The notes beneath the pieces were generated by a model that saw only the letters and a program-made list of their open reading frames with translations, searched no databases and was not told the DNA's origin. From contig JBBQZP010000004.1 of NCBI GenBank assembly GCA_038207585.1, forward strand, positions 106,255 through 170,254: a stretch of 64,000 bases of DNA. The letters run 5' to 3'. A program made the position numbers and the translations under genes. This DNA is from JBBQZP01 sp038207585 (GTDB lineage Bacteria; Pseudomonadota; Alphaproteobacteria; Rhodobacterales; Rhodobacteraceae). Shown one piece after another: positions 16,701 to 24,417 of this stretch (the stretch's first letter is position 1; every line of letters begins with the position of its first letter).

Positions 16701-17169
16701 GTCGGCCAAACCCGCCGAGGCCATGACCGAGGCGCAGATTGCATCTGCACTGAAAGTTACAAAAACGCCGCTCAGACCTCTGAAAACACATGATCTTCCC
16801 GGCCCAACAGGCGAATCAAACCGGCTGTCTGCTTACATCCGCCCGCCGCTTTTGTGCCTTGGCCCGGACGCGGGTCAGGCCGCAGCGCAAATGGCTGCTG
16901 TGCAGGCTCTGGGCGGTGCTGCACTCATCGCGACCGGGCTGGAGCCGCAGGCGTTGACCCGGCTTTCAGGCTTTTCCGGTGCGCTGCATTGGGGCACTGC
17001 TGATCAGGCGCGGCACTTTGCGCTGGCGTTGGCGCAGCGCAGCGGCCCGATTCTGCCGCTGATCGGGGGTGCGCCTGACTCCGCCCATGTCACGCTGGAG
17101 CGTCACGTCTGCATCGACACTACGGCATCAGGGGGCAATGCGCAGCTTCTGGCGGAAGGCGCCTCTTGA
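13726..17169 (+). CDS. putA: Bifunctional proline dehydrogenase / delta-1-pyrroline-5-carboxylate dehydrogenase PutA
   Basis: The start at 13726 has AGGAG 6 bases upstream and gives 1147 residues. The proline dehydrogenase barrel spans about 90-460, including VRLVKGAYWDAEVKRAQ near 340-355. The aldehyde dehydrogenase part spans about 510-990, with CISPWNFPLAIFTGQ, ETGGLNAM and SAGQRCSALRC around catalytic Cys800. There is no N-terminal ribbon-helix-helix domain, so it cannot autoregulate as in E. coli, consistent with the separate putR. A C-terminal extension after about 1000 is typical of longer PutA forms. It oxidises proline to glutamate at the membrane, feeding electrons to quinone. Confidence 0.97.
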   Translation: MNTPHPDAWTTIDRHSLPDEAVLVARLIADAGLDPAQRARIAASGADFVRRIRSSAKPGLMEVFLAEYGLSTDEGIALMCLAEALLRVPDATTMDALIEDKIAPSDWGRHLGKSASSLVNASTWALMLTGKVLDEREPGIAGHLRAAVKRLGEPVIRTAVSRAMKEMGRQFVLGETITSAMKRAAELEGRGYTYSYDMLGEAARTEADARRYHLSYANAINGIAKAAKSTDIRENPGISVKLSALHPRYEVAKRDRVMMELVPRVRALAGLAKAAGLGFNIDAEEADRLALSLEVIEEVLKDKSLAGWNGFGVVVQAYGRRAGAVIDWLYDLAVRLDRKIMVRLVKGAYWDAEVKRAQVLGLEGFPVFTRKQATDVSYIANAKKLLAMTDRIYPQFATHNAHTVAAILDLGNDKTAFEFQRLHGMGERLHDIVLTDNATRCRIYAPVGAHRDLLAYLVRRLLENGANSSFVNQIVDEDVTPETVAACPLTAMEAMDAVPNPAIPTAPHIFGARVNSKGFDLTDSADLAAIAAARVPHLETLFDARPRLAGSVAGGQRVPVRNPATGAVVGNVLPATAPDVQTALAAAKLWDAAPAERAKTLLRAADLYEANFGPIFALLAREAGKSLADAVGELREAVDFLRYYAGQGAALSDAPRGTFACISPWNFPLAIFTGQIAAALAAGNAVLAKPAEQTPLIATLAVDLLLKAGVPDTALQLLPGDGSVGAALTQDARVGGVCFTGSTATALKIRTSMAQHLDPTAPLIAETGGLNAMLVDSTALPEQAVRDIVASSFQSAGQRCSALRCLYLQEDIAATVQHMLFGAMAELTLGDPWDIATDVGPVIDAAAHKTIADYIAAARAEGRVIHDLPAPAGGHFIAPTVIRVGSIKDMPREIFGPVLHIATFRADEIDRVVSDVNATGYGLTFGLHTRIDDRVQHIVERLSVGNMYVNRNQIGAVVGSQPFGGEGLSGTGPKAGGPEYLVRFTARPKPEVSAKPAEAMTEAQIASALKVTKTPLRPLKTHDLPGPTGESNRLSAYIRPPLLCLGPDAGQAAAQMAAVQALGGAALIATGLEPQALTRLSGFSGALHWGTADQARHFALALAQRSGPILPLIGGAPDSAHVTLERHVCIDTTASGGNAQLLAEGAS

Positions 17170-17200
17170 CCAACGCCTGCGGATCGGAAAGCGTACGCCC

Positions 17201-17944
17201 ATGTTTCCGATCCGCGATCATAACCCCTCGGGGCGCACGCCTTATGTAACTTACACGCTGATCGCGGTGAACGTCGCGGTGTTTTTGGCCTATTGGCTCG
17301 CGCTGCGCGACCCCAATGCGCTGGGGTATTTCTATTTCACATGGGGTGTCGTGCCTGCCGAAGTGATGGCGGGCTATGGCTGGCAGGGGTTCTTCACGTC
17401 CATGTTCCTGCATGGAGGTTGGCTGCATCTGGCGGGCAACATGCTGTTTTTATGGATTTTCGGCGATAATCTGGAAGATGAGATGGGGCACCGGCTTTAT
17501 CTTGTGTTCTATCTTGTCGCGGGCATTTTGGCGTCAGTGTTGCAAGTGGCGGCTGATCCCACTTCGCAGGCACCGGTGGTGGGGGCATCGGGTGCGATTG
17601 CGGGCGTCATGGGGGGGTATTTGCTGCTGTTCCCCAAGGCGCGGGTCGATGTCATTTTCATTTTCGTGATCTTTTTCCGCATTTTCGCGATCCCGGCATG
17701 GGCCGTGCTGGGTGTGTGGTTCGGGGTGCAGATGTTCAGTGGGCTGTCGACGCCGACGGGTGCGGAAAGCGTCGCCTATTGGGCGCATATCGGTGGGTTT
17801 CTGGCCGGAATGGCGATGGCGGTGCCACTGTGGCTGGCGCGGGGCGGTGCCCGGTTCTGGCAGCGCAATCTGGGTGCGCCGCCGCACCCCGAGGCACGCT
17901 ATGTGATGGCGAAAACCAGTATTCCGCGCGCCGGGCGCAAGTAA
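17201..17944 (+). CDS. Rhomboid-family intramembrane serine protease
   Basis: The start at 17201 (247 residues, MFPIRDHNPSGR) lies 31 bases after putA. The protein has about six membrane segments. The catalytic dyad is visible as Ser130 in GASGAIAG and His196 in WAHIGGFLAG. HGGWLHLAGNM (71-81) carries the conserved His and Asn of the oxyanion region. It would cleave transmembrane substrates in the inner membrane; no substrate can be inferred. It may be co-transcribed with putA, although no functional link is known. Confidence 0.9.
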   Translation: MFPIRDHNPSGRTPYVTYTLIAVNVAVFLAYWLALRDPNALGYFYFTWGVVPAEVMAGYGWQGFFTSMFLHGGWLHLAGNMLFLWIFGDNLEDEMGHRLYLVFYLVAGILASVLQVAADPTSQAPVVGASGAIAGVMGGYLLLFPKARVDVIFIFVIFFRIFAIPAWAVLGVWFGVQMFSGLSTPTGAESVAYWAHIGGFLAGMAMAVPLWLARGGARFWQRNLGAPPHPEARYVMAKTSIPRAGRK

Positions 17945-17984
17945 GCAACCCGCGTATCCAGTTGACCAATAATCGGAAATCGGG

Positions 17985-18773
17985 TCAGGCCGCGCGGATG
18001 ATGCCCTGAAGCGTCTCAAACAAGGCCGAGTTGGCGCAGATCACCGACCCCGATTGCACCGCGTCGTCGCCGTCACGAACAGCCGAGACAAAGCCGCCCG
18101 CCTCGCGCACCAGAAGCGTGCCTGCCGCCATTTCCCAGGCGTTCAGATCGCGTTCCCAATAGCCCTCATACCGACCCGCCGCGACATAGGCGAGGTCAAG
18201 TGACGCCGCCCCCCAACGCCGCACCCCGGCACAGACCGGCATCAGCCGCGCCATATCCTGCAACGTCGCGGGCAGGCCCATCCGGCCCATGAAGGGCACG
18301 CCCGTTGAAAAGATCGCTTCCGACATGCTGCGGCGGCCCGATACGCGGATGCGGGCATCGTTCATCCAGGCGCCCGCGCCCTTTTCGGCAACGAACATCT
18401 CGTCCTTGGCGGCGTCAAACACCACGGCGGACACGATTTCGCCCTTGTGCTCCAACGCGATGGAAATCGCCCAATGCGGCAGGCCGTGCAGAAAGTTCGT
18501 GGTGCCGTCCAGCGGGTCGACGATCCAGCGGCGGGTGGGGTCTGAGCCTGCCGTCTCGCCGGTTTCCTCGCCCAGCCAGCCATAGGTCGGACGCGCGTCC
18601 ATCAGGTCGGTCTTGATGATGCGTTCGGCCTCACGATCCGCCTTGGTCACGAAATCGCCGGGGCCTTTGGCCGACACCTGCAGGTTTTCGACCTCGCGGA
18701 AATCCTTGACCAGCGCGCGCCCGGCCTTGCGGGCGGTCTTGATCATCAGGTTAAGGTTGGCACTGCCTTGCAT
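17985..18773 (-). CDS. suhB: Inositol-1-monophosphatase family protein SuhB
   Basis: The product is about 262 residues, starting at the second of two adjacent ATG codons, which is better spaced from GGAG. Metal-binding motifs are GEETGE, VDPLDGTTNF (near 89-98) and WEMAAG with REAGG further on. In this family the third motif is normally WDxAAG, with the Asp binding metal; here it is Glu. Such proteins hydrolyse inositol phosphates or related sugar phosphates, and SuhB also has an rRNA transcription role in E. coli. It ends convergently with the rhomboid gene. Confidence 0.9.
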   Translation of the reverse strand: MQGSANLNLMIKTARKAGRALVKDFREVENLQVSAKGPGDFVTKADREAERIIKTDLMDARPTYGWLGEETGETAGSDPTRRWIVDPLDGTTNFLHGLPHWAISIALEHKGEIVSAVVFDAAKDEMFVAEKGAGAWMNDARIRVSGRRSMSEAIFSTGVPFMGRMGLPATLQDMARLMPVCAGVRRWGAASLDLAYVAAGRYEGYWERDLNAWEMAAGTLLVREAGGFVSAVRDGDDAVQSGSVICANSALFETLQGIIRAA

Positions 18774-18840
18774 CATACGCTCCGGTTCGGTTGGCGCGGG
18801 CTTACACGCCGCACCCCGGATTGTGAAGGGCCAAGCGGCG

Positions 18841-19746
18841 CTAGGCCCGTTGCAGCTTGACCGGCTCGGACCGCCCCAGTTTCAGGAAATGCGCCATGAA
18901 GGGTTTGGTCGCATCTTCCGCGCGGGTTGCGGCGTAAAGGCGTTTGGTCACGGTTTGCGGGCCAAGGGGGCGGGTCACAAAGTCGGAATGGGTGCGGATG
19001 TCGCGCAAAACCCAGTCGGGCAGCACCGAAACCCCCCGGTTTGATGCGACCAGCATCAGGATAACAGCGGTCAGTTCGACCTGCCGCATCCCGCGAGGTT
19101 CGACCTTGGCGGGCGACAGAAGTTCGGTAAAAATATCAAGCTTGTCGCGCGATACCGGATAGGTGATCAGCAGTTCATTGCGGAAATCCTCGGCGCAGAT
19201 GAAGGGCTTGGCGGATAGCGGGTTTGCGGCGGCGGCCACAAACATCGGGTGGTAATCGAACAGCGGGTTGAAGATCATGCCGTCCTGCGTGATCGGATCG
19301 GAAGAAATCACAAGATCGACCTCCTCGCGCATCAGGGCCGGCAGGGCCTCGAACGCGAGCCCTGCGCGGATATCGACATCAACTTCGGGCCAGGAGCGGC
19401 GGAACAGTTCCAGCACCGGGAACAGCCAGTCAAAACAGGCGTGACATTCCATCGCGATGTGCAGGCGGCCGGTTTTCCCGGACCGCAAAGCGCGAAATTC
19501 CTCATCCAGCGCGTCGATCTCGGGCAGAATCCGTTCGGCGAGTTTCAGCATCCGCAGGCCCGCCGCTGACAGCTTCAGGGGCTTGGAGCGGCGCACGAAC
19601 AATTCGATCCCGGCCTGGTCCTCCAGCCCCTTCACCTGATGCGACAAGGCCGATTGCGTCATGTTCATAAGGTCGGCGGCACGGGCAAGGCCGCCCGCCT
19701 GATGGATGGCGCGGATCGTGCGAAGGTGGCGGAACTCTAGGTGCAT
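18841..19746 (-). CDS. LysR-family regulator, probably MetR-like, divergent from metF
   Basis: This 301-residue LysR protein has an N-terminal winged helix (ARAADLMNMTQSALSHQVKGLED, about 20-42) and a C-terminal substrate-binding domain. It is divergent from metF, the arrangement expected for MetR, which activates methionine and folate genes with homocysteine as co-inducer. The 91-base gap between the starts contains a TTCAT-N10-ATGAA inverted repeat. MetR identity is inferred from context and general similarity. Confidence 0.8.
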   Translation of the reverse strand: MHLEFRHLRTIRAIHQAGGLARAADLMNMTQSALSHQVKGLEDQAGIELFVRRSKPLKLSAAGLRMLKLAERILPEIDALDEEFRALRSGKTGRLHIAMECHACFDWLFPVLELFRRSWPEVDVDIRAGLAFEALPALMREEVDLVISSDPITQDGMIFNPLFDYHPMFVAAAANPLSAKPFICAEDFRNELLITYPVSRDKLDIFTELLSPAKVEPRGMRQVELTAVILMLVASNRGVSVLPDWVLRDIRTHSDFVTRPLGPQTVTKRLYAATRAEDATKPFMAHFLKLGRSEPVKLQRA

Positions 19747-19754
19747 CTTGCGGT

Positions 19755-19784
19755 TTCATTCATGTTCATGATGAGGATTATGAA
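19755..19784. promoter_or_regulatory. Candidate LysR/MetR operator in the metF divergent region
   Basis: Three TTCAT copies (19755-19759, 19759-19763, 19765-19769) and one ATGAA (19780-19784) are visible. The last TTCAT and ATGAA form an inverted repeat spaced by 10 bases, the geometry of LysR operators. The repeat starts 9 bases before the regulator start codon, which fits autoregulation plus activation of metF. Confidence 0.55.
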
Positions 19785-19837
19785 TTTGTCTCACATCCGC
19801 CAACATGGGACAAGAGGTCAACATCAGGAGCAGACCC

Positions 19838-20704
19838 ATGTCCACACCGCGCATTTCATTTGAATTTTTCCCGCCGCAAACGCTTGATGCGTCGTTCCGG
19901 CTTTGGGAAACCGTGCAGGTGCTGGCCCCATTGCAACCCGCCTTTGCCTCGGTGACCTATGGCGCGGGCGGCACCACACGCAAACTGACGCATGAGGCGG
20001 TGACGACGATAGGCCGGAACTATGGCCTGAACGTTGCGGCGCACCTGACCTGTGTGGATGCGACCAAGGCGGAAACGCTTGAAATTGCAGCGGCTTATGC
20101 CGAGGCGGGCGTGCGTGAGATTGTCGCCTTGCGCGGCGATGCGCCCAAGGGGGCGGCCCGGTTCACGCCGCACCCCGAAGGATTTGCGGATTCGGTCGAA
20201 CTGGTCGCGGCTTTGGCCGACACGGGCAAATTCACCATCCGCGTGGGCGCCTACCCTGAGCGTCACCCCGATGCTGCCGACACGCTGGCCGATGTGCGCT
20301 GGCTGAAAGCCAAGATCGACGCCGGGGCCACCAGTGCCATCACGCAGTTTTTCTTTGAGGCGGAAACCTTCCTGCGGTTCCGCGATCTGTGCGCCAAGGA
20401 AGGGATCACAGCACCGATCATTCCCGGCATCCTGCCGATTGACAGCTGGCAGGGGGCCAGACGCTTTGCCGAGCGCTGCGGCACGACAGTTCCGGTCTGG
20501 CTGAACGATGCCTTTGCCGCCGCGCGCCGCGACGGGCGTGAAAGTCTTCTGTCGGTGGCGCTCGCGACCGAACTTTGCGACGATCTGATCTGTGAAGGCG
20601 TGCAGGATCTGCATTTCTACACCCTCAACCGCCCGCATCTGACGCGCGATGTGTGCCACGCGCTGGGGATCTTGCCAGAGGTGGCGCTGGAGAAGGTGGC
20701 ATAG
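19838..20704 (+). CDS. metF: Methylenetetrahydrofolate reductase MetF
   Basis: The start at 19838 (288 residues, MSTPRISFEFFPPQT) has AGGAG 7 bases upstream. FEFFPP carries the conserved Glu of the active site; ALRGDAP (near 105) and TQFFFEAETFLRF fit the FAD barrel. The enzyme makes 5-methyl-THF for methionine synthesis. Length is normal for bacterial MetF. It is divergent from the MetR-like gene and followed 75 bases later by aroQ. Confidence 0.96.
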   Translation: MSTPRISFEFFPPQTLDASFRLWETVQVLAPLQPAFASVTYGAGGTTRKLTHEAVTTIGRNYGLNVAAHLTCVDATKAETLEIAAAYAEAGVREIVALRGDAPKGAARFTPHPEGFADSVELVAALADTGKFTIRVGAYPERHPDAADTLADVRWLKAKIDAGATSAITQFFFEAETFLRFRDLCAKEGITAPIIPGILPIDSWQGARRFAERCGTTVPVWLNDAFAAARRDGRESLLSVALATELCDDLICEGVQDLHFYTLNRPHLTRDVCHALGILPEVALEKVA

Positions 20705-20779
20705 ACCCCGCCCGCAACCCGCTTGTTCATTCGGCAGGATCGGCTATCGTCACGCCAGTTTGCGTGAAGGACACCGCCC

Positions 20780-21214
20780 GTGGCAAAGCTGATCTATATT
20801 CTGAACGGCCCCAACCTGAACCTGGTGGGCCAGCGTCAGCCCGAGATTTACGGAGATGAAACGCTGGACGATGTTTCGGCGCGCTGCGCGGCATTGGCGG
20901 AGGAGTTGGGCCTGACGGTGCGGTTCGCGCAATCGAACCATGAGGGCCAGTTGGTCGACTGGGTGCAAGAGGCGCGCACAGATGCGGCGGGCATCATCAT
21001 CAACCCTGCCGCCTATTCGCACACGTCGGTTGCCATTCTGGATGCGCTGAACGCTTTTGACGGGCCGGTGATCGAGGTTCACATCTCCAACATCCACAAG
21101 CGCGAGGCGTTCCGGCATCATTCGCACGTCAGCGCGCGGGCCGATGGGGTGATCGCGGGTTGCGGCACCGATGGCTATCTGCTGGCGTTGCGCCGGATGG
21201 CGGTGCTGGCATGA
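20780..21214 (+). CDS. aroQ: Type II 3-dehydroquinate dehydratase AroQ
   Basis: This 144-residue enzyme uses a GTG start, with AAGGA about 8 bases upstream. LNGPNLNLVGQRQPEIYG includes the catalytic Tyr region, NPAAYSHTSVAI the Asn/His region and EVHISNIHKREAFRHHS the substrate-binding loop. It is the trans-dehydration type II enzyme of the shikimate pathway. Its end overlaps the next gene by 4 bases (ATGA), so the two are translationally coupled. Confidence 0.97.
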   Translation: MAKLIYILNGPNLNLVGQRQPEIYGDETLDDVSARCAALAEELGLTVRFAQSNHEGQLVDWVQEARTDAAGIIINPAAYSHTSVAILDALNAFDGPVIEVHISNIHKREAFRHHSHVSARADGVIAGCGTDGYLLALRRMAVLA

Positions 21215-21978
21215 CCCTTCCCCATAATGCGTTCAAGGCGGGGCTATTGGCCGGGCGGCAACAGATCGGGTTGTGGAATTCGATGCCGGGGTCACTGGTG
21301 GCCGAGGCGCTGGCAGGTTGTGGCTTTGACTGGATCGTGATCGACACAGAACATTCGGTGACCGACATTCCCGACACGCTGTCGATGATGCAGGCAATGG
21401 CACCCTATCCGGTGTCGGCGGTGGTGCGGCCTGCCAATAACGACACGGTGCTGATCAAGCGGGTGCTGGACCTTGGCGCGCAGACGCTGGTCATTCCCTA
21501 TGTGCAGAATGCGGATGAGGCGCGGGCGGCGGTGGCGGCCATGCGCTATGCCCCGCGCGGGGTGCGCGGTGTGGCCGGGCTGACCCGAGCCGGGCGCTTT
21601 GGTGCGGTTGCCGATTACGCGCGCCGGGCGGAAGAGGAGTTGTGCCTGATCGTGCAGGTCGAAACCGCCGAGGCTTTGGATCAGATCGGTGCGATTGCGG
21701 CGGTTGACGGTGTGGACGGGTTGTTCATCGGGCCCGCCGACCTTGCGGCATCCATGGGGCATGTCGGTGATCTGAAGCATCCTGATGTGGTGGCGGCGAT
21801 TGAACGCGGCATCAAGGCGATTGTGGCGGCGGGCAAGCCTGCGGGCATTCTGACGCTGGACCCCGCCTTTGCGCGCCAGTGCATCGACTGGGGCACGACG
21901 TTCACGGCGGTGGGCATGGATATCTCGTTGATGGTGGGCGGGGCAAAGGCGCTGGCGGCGGCGTTCCATAACGAATGA
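21211..21978 (+). CDS. HpcH/HpaI-family class II aldolase
   Basis: The 255-residue protein starts at the ATG that overlaps the aroQ stop. FDWIVIDTEHSV holds the metal-adjacent acidic and His residues, VVRPANND the conserved Arg, and QVETAEAL and GLFIGPADLAASMG the metal-binding Glu/Asp motif. The family cleaves 4-hydroxy-2-oxo acids to pyruvate plus an aldehyde. The precise substrate cannot be read from sequence. Coupling to aroQ is likely a chance operon arrangement. Confidence 0.88.
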   Translation: MTLPHNAFKAGLLAGRQQIGLWNSMPGSLVAEALAGCGFDWIVIDTEHSVTDIPDTLSMMQAMAPYPVSAVVRPANNDTVLIKRVLDLGAQTLVIPYVQNADEARAAVAAMRYAPRGVRGVAGLTRAGRFGAVADYARRAEEELCLIVQVETAEALDQIGAIAAVDGVDGLFIGPADLAASMGHVGDLKHPDVVAAIERGIKAIVAAGKPAGILTLDPAFARQCIDWGTTFTAVGMDISLMVGGAKALAAAFHNE

Positions 21979-22006
21979 CCGGGGTCGCCCTGTGGCGCGG
22001 GCAGAT

Positions 22007-22040
22007 GCCTCCGGCGGGGATATTTTTATCAAAATGAAAG
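22007..22040 (+). repeat. Dispersed intergenic element, copy 1 (short stem, then GATATTT..TCAAAATGAAAG)
   Basis: CCTCCGGCGGGG can form a small stem and is followed by GATATTT, a few bases, TCAAAATGAAAG. It matches copy 2 (28555-28588) at 29 of 34 positions by hand alignment. It follows the aldolase stop in the direction of transcription, and its AAAATGAAA supplies the likely start codon of the next gene. Confidence 0.65.
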
Positions 22041-23281
22041 CGCGCGGGCGGTTTGAGTGGCACACTGCGGCGCGGGTTCATGAGGGCGGGCTTTTCGCCT
22101 CTGGACCTGTGGCGGCGGCGGACTTGGGGCAGGCGGGGGCGGTGATTGCGGATCGACCGGGGCTGGCGGCGGTGCAGGCAGCGTTTGCAGCGGCACAGGC
22201 GGGGCTTGCATTCCGCATCGGCGGTGAGGCTGTGCCAGACGCAGGCGCGGGCCTGTTTGAGACGTTGACAGGCGGCAGTTCCGGCACGCCGCGCCGCATC
22301 GTGCGGGCGCAGGCATCGTGGGCCGCGTCATTCGCGGTGAATGCAGGATTGTTCGGCATCGGGCCGGGGGTGCGGGTTGCCGTTCTGGGGCGATTGTCGC
22401 ATTCGCTGGCGCTTTATGGCGCGCTGGAGGGGGTGCATCTTGGCGCAGAGGTGCAGCTTTTGGAGCGCTTGCGCCCGGACCGTCAGCGCGCGGCATTGGC
22501 GTTCGTTCAGGTGCTTTATGCGACGCCGGGGCAATTGCGCGCACTGGTTGCCGTCGGGGGGGCCGCGTTGGGGGCCATGCGGTTTGTGATTGTGGGGGGC
22601 GAGGTATTGGACGCGGGGTTGCGCAAGGGCGTGGCCGCGATGTGCCCCAATGCCGCGATCCGGGTGTTTTATGGCGCGGCGGAGGCGTCGTTCATCAGTC
22701 TTGCGGATGAGACAAGCCCGGAGGGATCGGTGGGCCGGCCCTATCCGGGGGTGCGGATTGCGGTACGTCTGGAGGGTCGGGTTTTGCCGGACGGGCAGGT
22801 GGGTGAGATCTGGGTGCAGAGTCTTTATCTTTCGCAGGGTTATGCCGGGGTTCCGGGGGCGGCGATGTGGCGCGAGGGTTGGCTTTGGGTTGGCGAATAC
22901 GGGTGGATGCAGGGCGGGCATCTGTATCTTGCGGGCCGCGCCGGGCGGCGGGTCAAGATTGCGGGGCGGGTAGTGTACCCCGAGGAGATCGAGGCGTTTC
23001 TGGCGGCGCTGCCGGGCGTGCGGCGGGCGGCGGTTCTGGCGCGGAAGGACAGGGTGCGGGACGCTGTGCTGGAGGCTGCGGTTCAGGGCGCGATAGATGA
23101 GTGCGGGGTAACTGATGCGGAGGACGCGTTGGACATAGAGGACTTGCTGATGCTTTTGCGTGCTCAGTTCGGCACGATGGTGGCCCCGCGCCGGGTACAT
23201 CTGGTTGCCGACTGGCCGCTGTTGCCCTCGGGCAAGACCGATCTTGTCGCGTTGGAGCGGGTGATATGGCCGCGCATCTGA
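22034..23281 (+). CDS. Short AMP-dependent acyl-CoA synthetase-like ligase
   Basis: I start at the ATG at 22034 (415 residues); an in-frame GTG at 21992 is the other option. LTGGSSGTPRR (78-88) is the AMP-binding P-loop, FYGAAEASF the YGxxE motif, GEYGW..GHLYLAGRAGRRVKIAG the hinge region, and LLPSGKTD holds the C-terminal Lys. It is about 100 residues shorter than usual acyl-CoA ligases, mostly at the N-terminus. It probably activates an acyl substrate for the thiolase-like protein whose gene overlaps its end by 16 bases. Confidence 0.8.
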   Translation: MKARGRFEWHTAARVHEGGLFASGPVAAADLGQAGAVIADRPGLAAVQAAFAAAQAGLAFRIGGEAVPDAGAGLFETLTGGSSGTPRRIVRAQASWAASFAVNAGLFGIGPGVRVAVLGRLSHSLALYGALEGVHLGAEVQLLERLRPDRQRAALAFVQVLYATPGQLRALVAVGGAALGAMRFVIVGGEVLDAGLRKGVAAMCPNAAIRVFYGAAEASFISLADETSPEGSVGRPYPGVRIAVRLEGRVLPDGQVGEIWVQSLYLSQGYAGVPGAAMWREGWLWVGEYGWMQGGHLYLAGRAGRRVKIAGRVVYPEEIEAFLAALPGVRRAAVLARKDRVRDAVLEAAVQGAIDECGVTDAEDALDIEDLLMLLRAQFGTMVAPRRVHLVADWPLLPSGKTDLVALERVIWPRI

Positions 23282-24357
23282 TCGCCGCCCGGCGCACGCC
23301 GGTGATGCCGCGTGGTGGTGCGTTTGCCACTCTGGGTCTGGCGGATCTGGCGGTGCCGGTGATTGCTGCCTGTCTGGCTGATGCTGGAATTGCCGCGGGC
23401 GAGGTGGACGAGTTGATCGTATCGAATGCCTTGGGGGCCGGGGGCAACCCTGCGCGGCTGATCGCTTTGGCCGCGGGGCTGCCACAGGCTGTGGCGGGTC
23501 TGACCATCGACCGGCAATGCGCGGGGGGCCTTGATGCCTTGCGTCTGGCGGGCGCGCTGATCGCGGCGGGGCAGGCCGAGGTGGTGATTGCGGGCGGGGT
23601 CGAAAGCTATTCGCGCCGCCCGATGCGGTTTGCGGTGGCACCGGGGCAAGCGCCTGTCGCCTATGATCAGCCGCCCTTTACGCCCTGGCCCGACCGTGAC
23701 CCCGACATGACGCAGGCCGCGGCTGATCTGGCCCTGCGGCTGGGGATATCGCGGGCGGCGCAGGAAGATTGGGCGGTGGAAAGCCACGCGCGGGCGCTTG
23801 CCGCGCGGGGGAAGATGGGCGCCGAAATCGTGCCGCTTCTGGGGCAGGGCGTGGACGGCTTCACCCGCGCGCTGACCCCAGCCATTGCGGCGCGCGCGCG
23901 GCCCATCGCTGGCACCGTCACGGCGGCGACGACGGCCGTCGCGGCGGATGGCGCTGCGTTCTGCGTGGTGGTGTCGGACCGGATCGCACGTCGGGCGGGG
24001 CGGGCGGTGCGGATCGCTGCGGCGGCGACGCTTGGCGCGCGCCCGGAAGAGCCGGGGCTGGCCCCCGTGCCCGCCATCGGGCGTGCCTTGCGGCAGGCGG
24101 GGGTCGTGGCGGGCGCGCTGGAGCGGGCCGAGGTGATGGAGGCCTATGCCGTGCAGGCGATGGCCTGCGTGCAGGCTGCGGGGCTTGATCCTGCGCGGGT
24201 GAACTTTGGCGGCGGGGCGCTGGCGCGGGGGCATCCGATCGGGGCATCAGGTGCGGTGCTGACGGTGCGGCTCTTTCACGATCTGCGGGGCGGCGCGGGT
24301 CTGGCCACCATTGCGGCGGCGGGGGGGATCGGGTCGGCGCTGGTGTTGGTGGGCTAG
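23266..24357 (+). CDS. Thiolase-family protein lacking the second catalytic cysteine
   Basis: This 363-residue thiolase fold has IDRQCAGGLDAL with the nucleophile Cys85, GGVES, and GGGALARGHPIGASGA with His323. Canonical thiolases end with a CxGGG motif whose Cys acts as base; here the stretch is TIAAAGGIG, with Ala350 in its place. The protein may therefore have altered or no condensing activity, or act like SCP2-type thiolases. It overlaps the upstream ligase gene. No known pathway is assigned. Confidence 0.8.
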   Translation: MAAHLIAARRTPVMPRGGAFATLGLADLAVPVIAACLADAGIAAGEVDELIVSNALGAGGNPARLIALAAGLPQAVAGLTIDRQCAGGLDALRLAGALIAAGQAEVVIAGGVESYSRRPMRFAVAPGQAPVAYDQPPFTPWPDRDPDMTQAAADLALRLGISRAAQEDWAVESHARALAARGKMGAEIVPLLGQGVDGFTRALTPAIAARARPIAGTVTAATTAVAADGAAFCVVVSDRIARRAGRAVRIAAAATLGARPEEPGLAPVPAIGRALRQAGVVAGALERAEVMEAYAVQAMACVQAAGLDPARVNFGGGALARGHPIGASGAVLTVRLFHDLRGGAGLATIAAAGGIGSALVLVG

Positions 24358-24417
24358 GGGCCGCTCTTCCGCCCTAGCAGGCGTCATCGCTGGGGCGGGG
24401 CTGGTTTCCGGGTGGTC

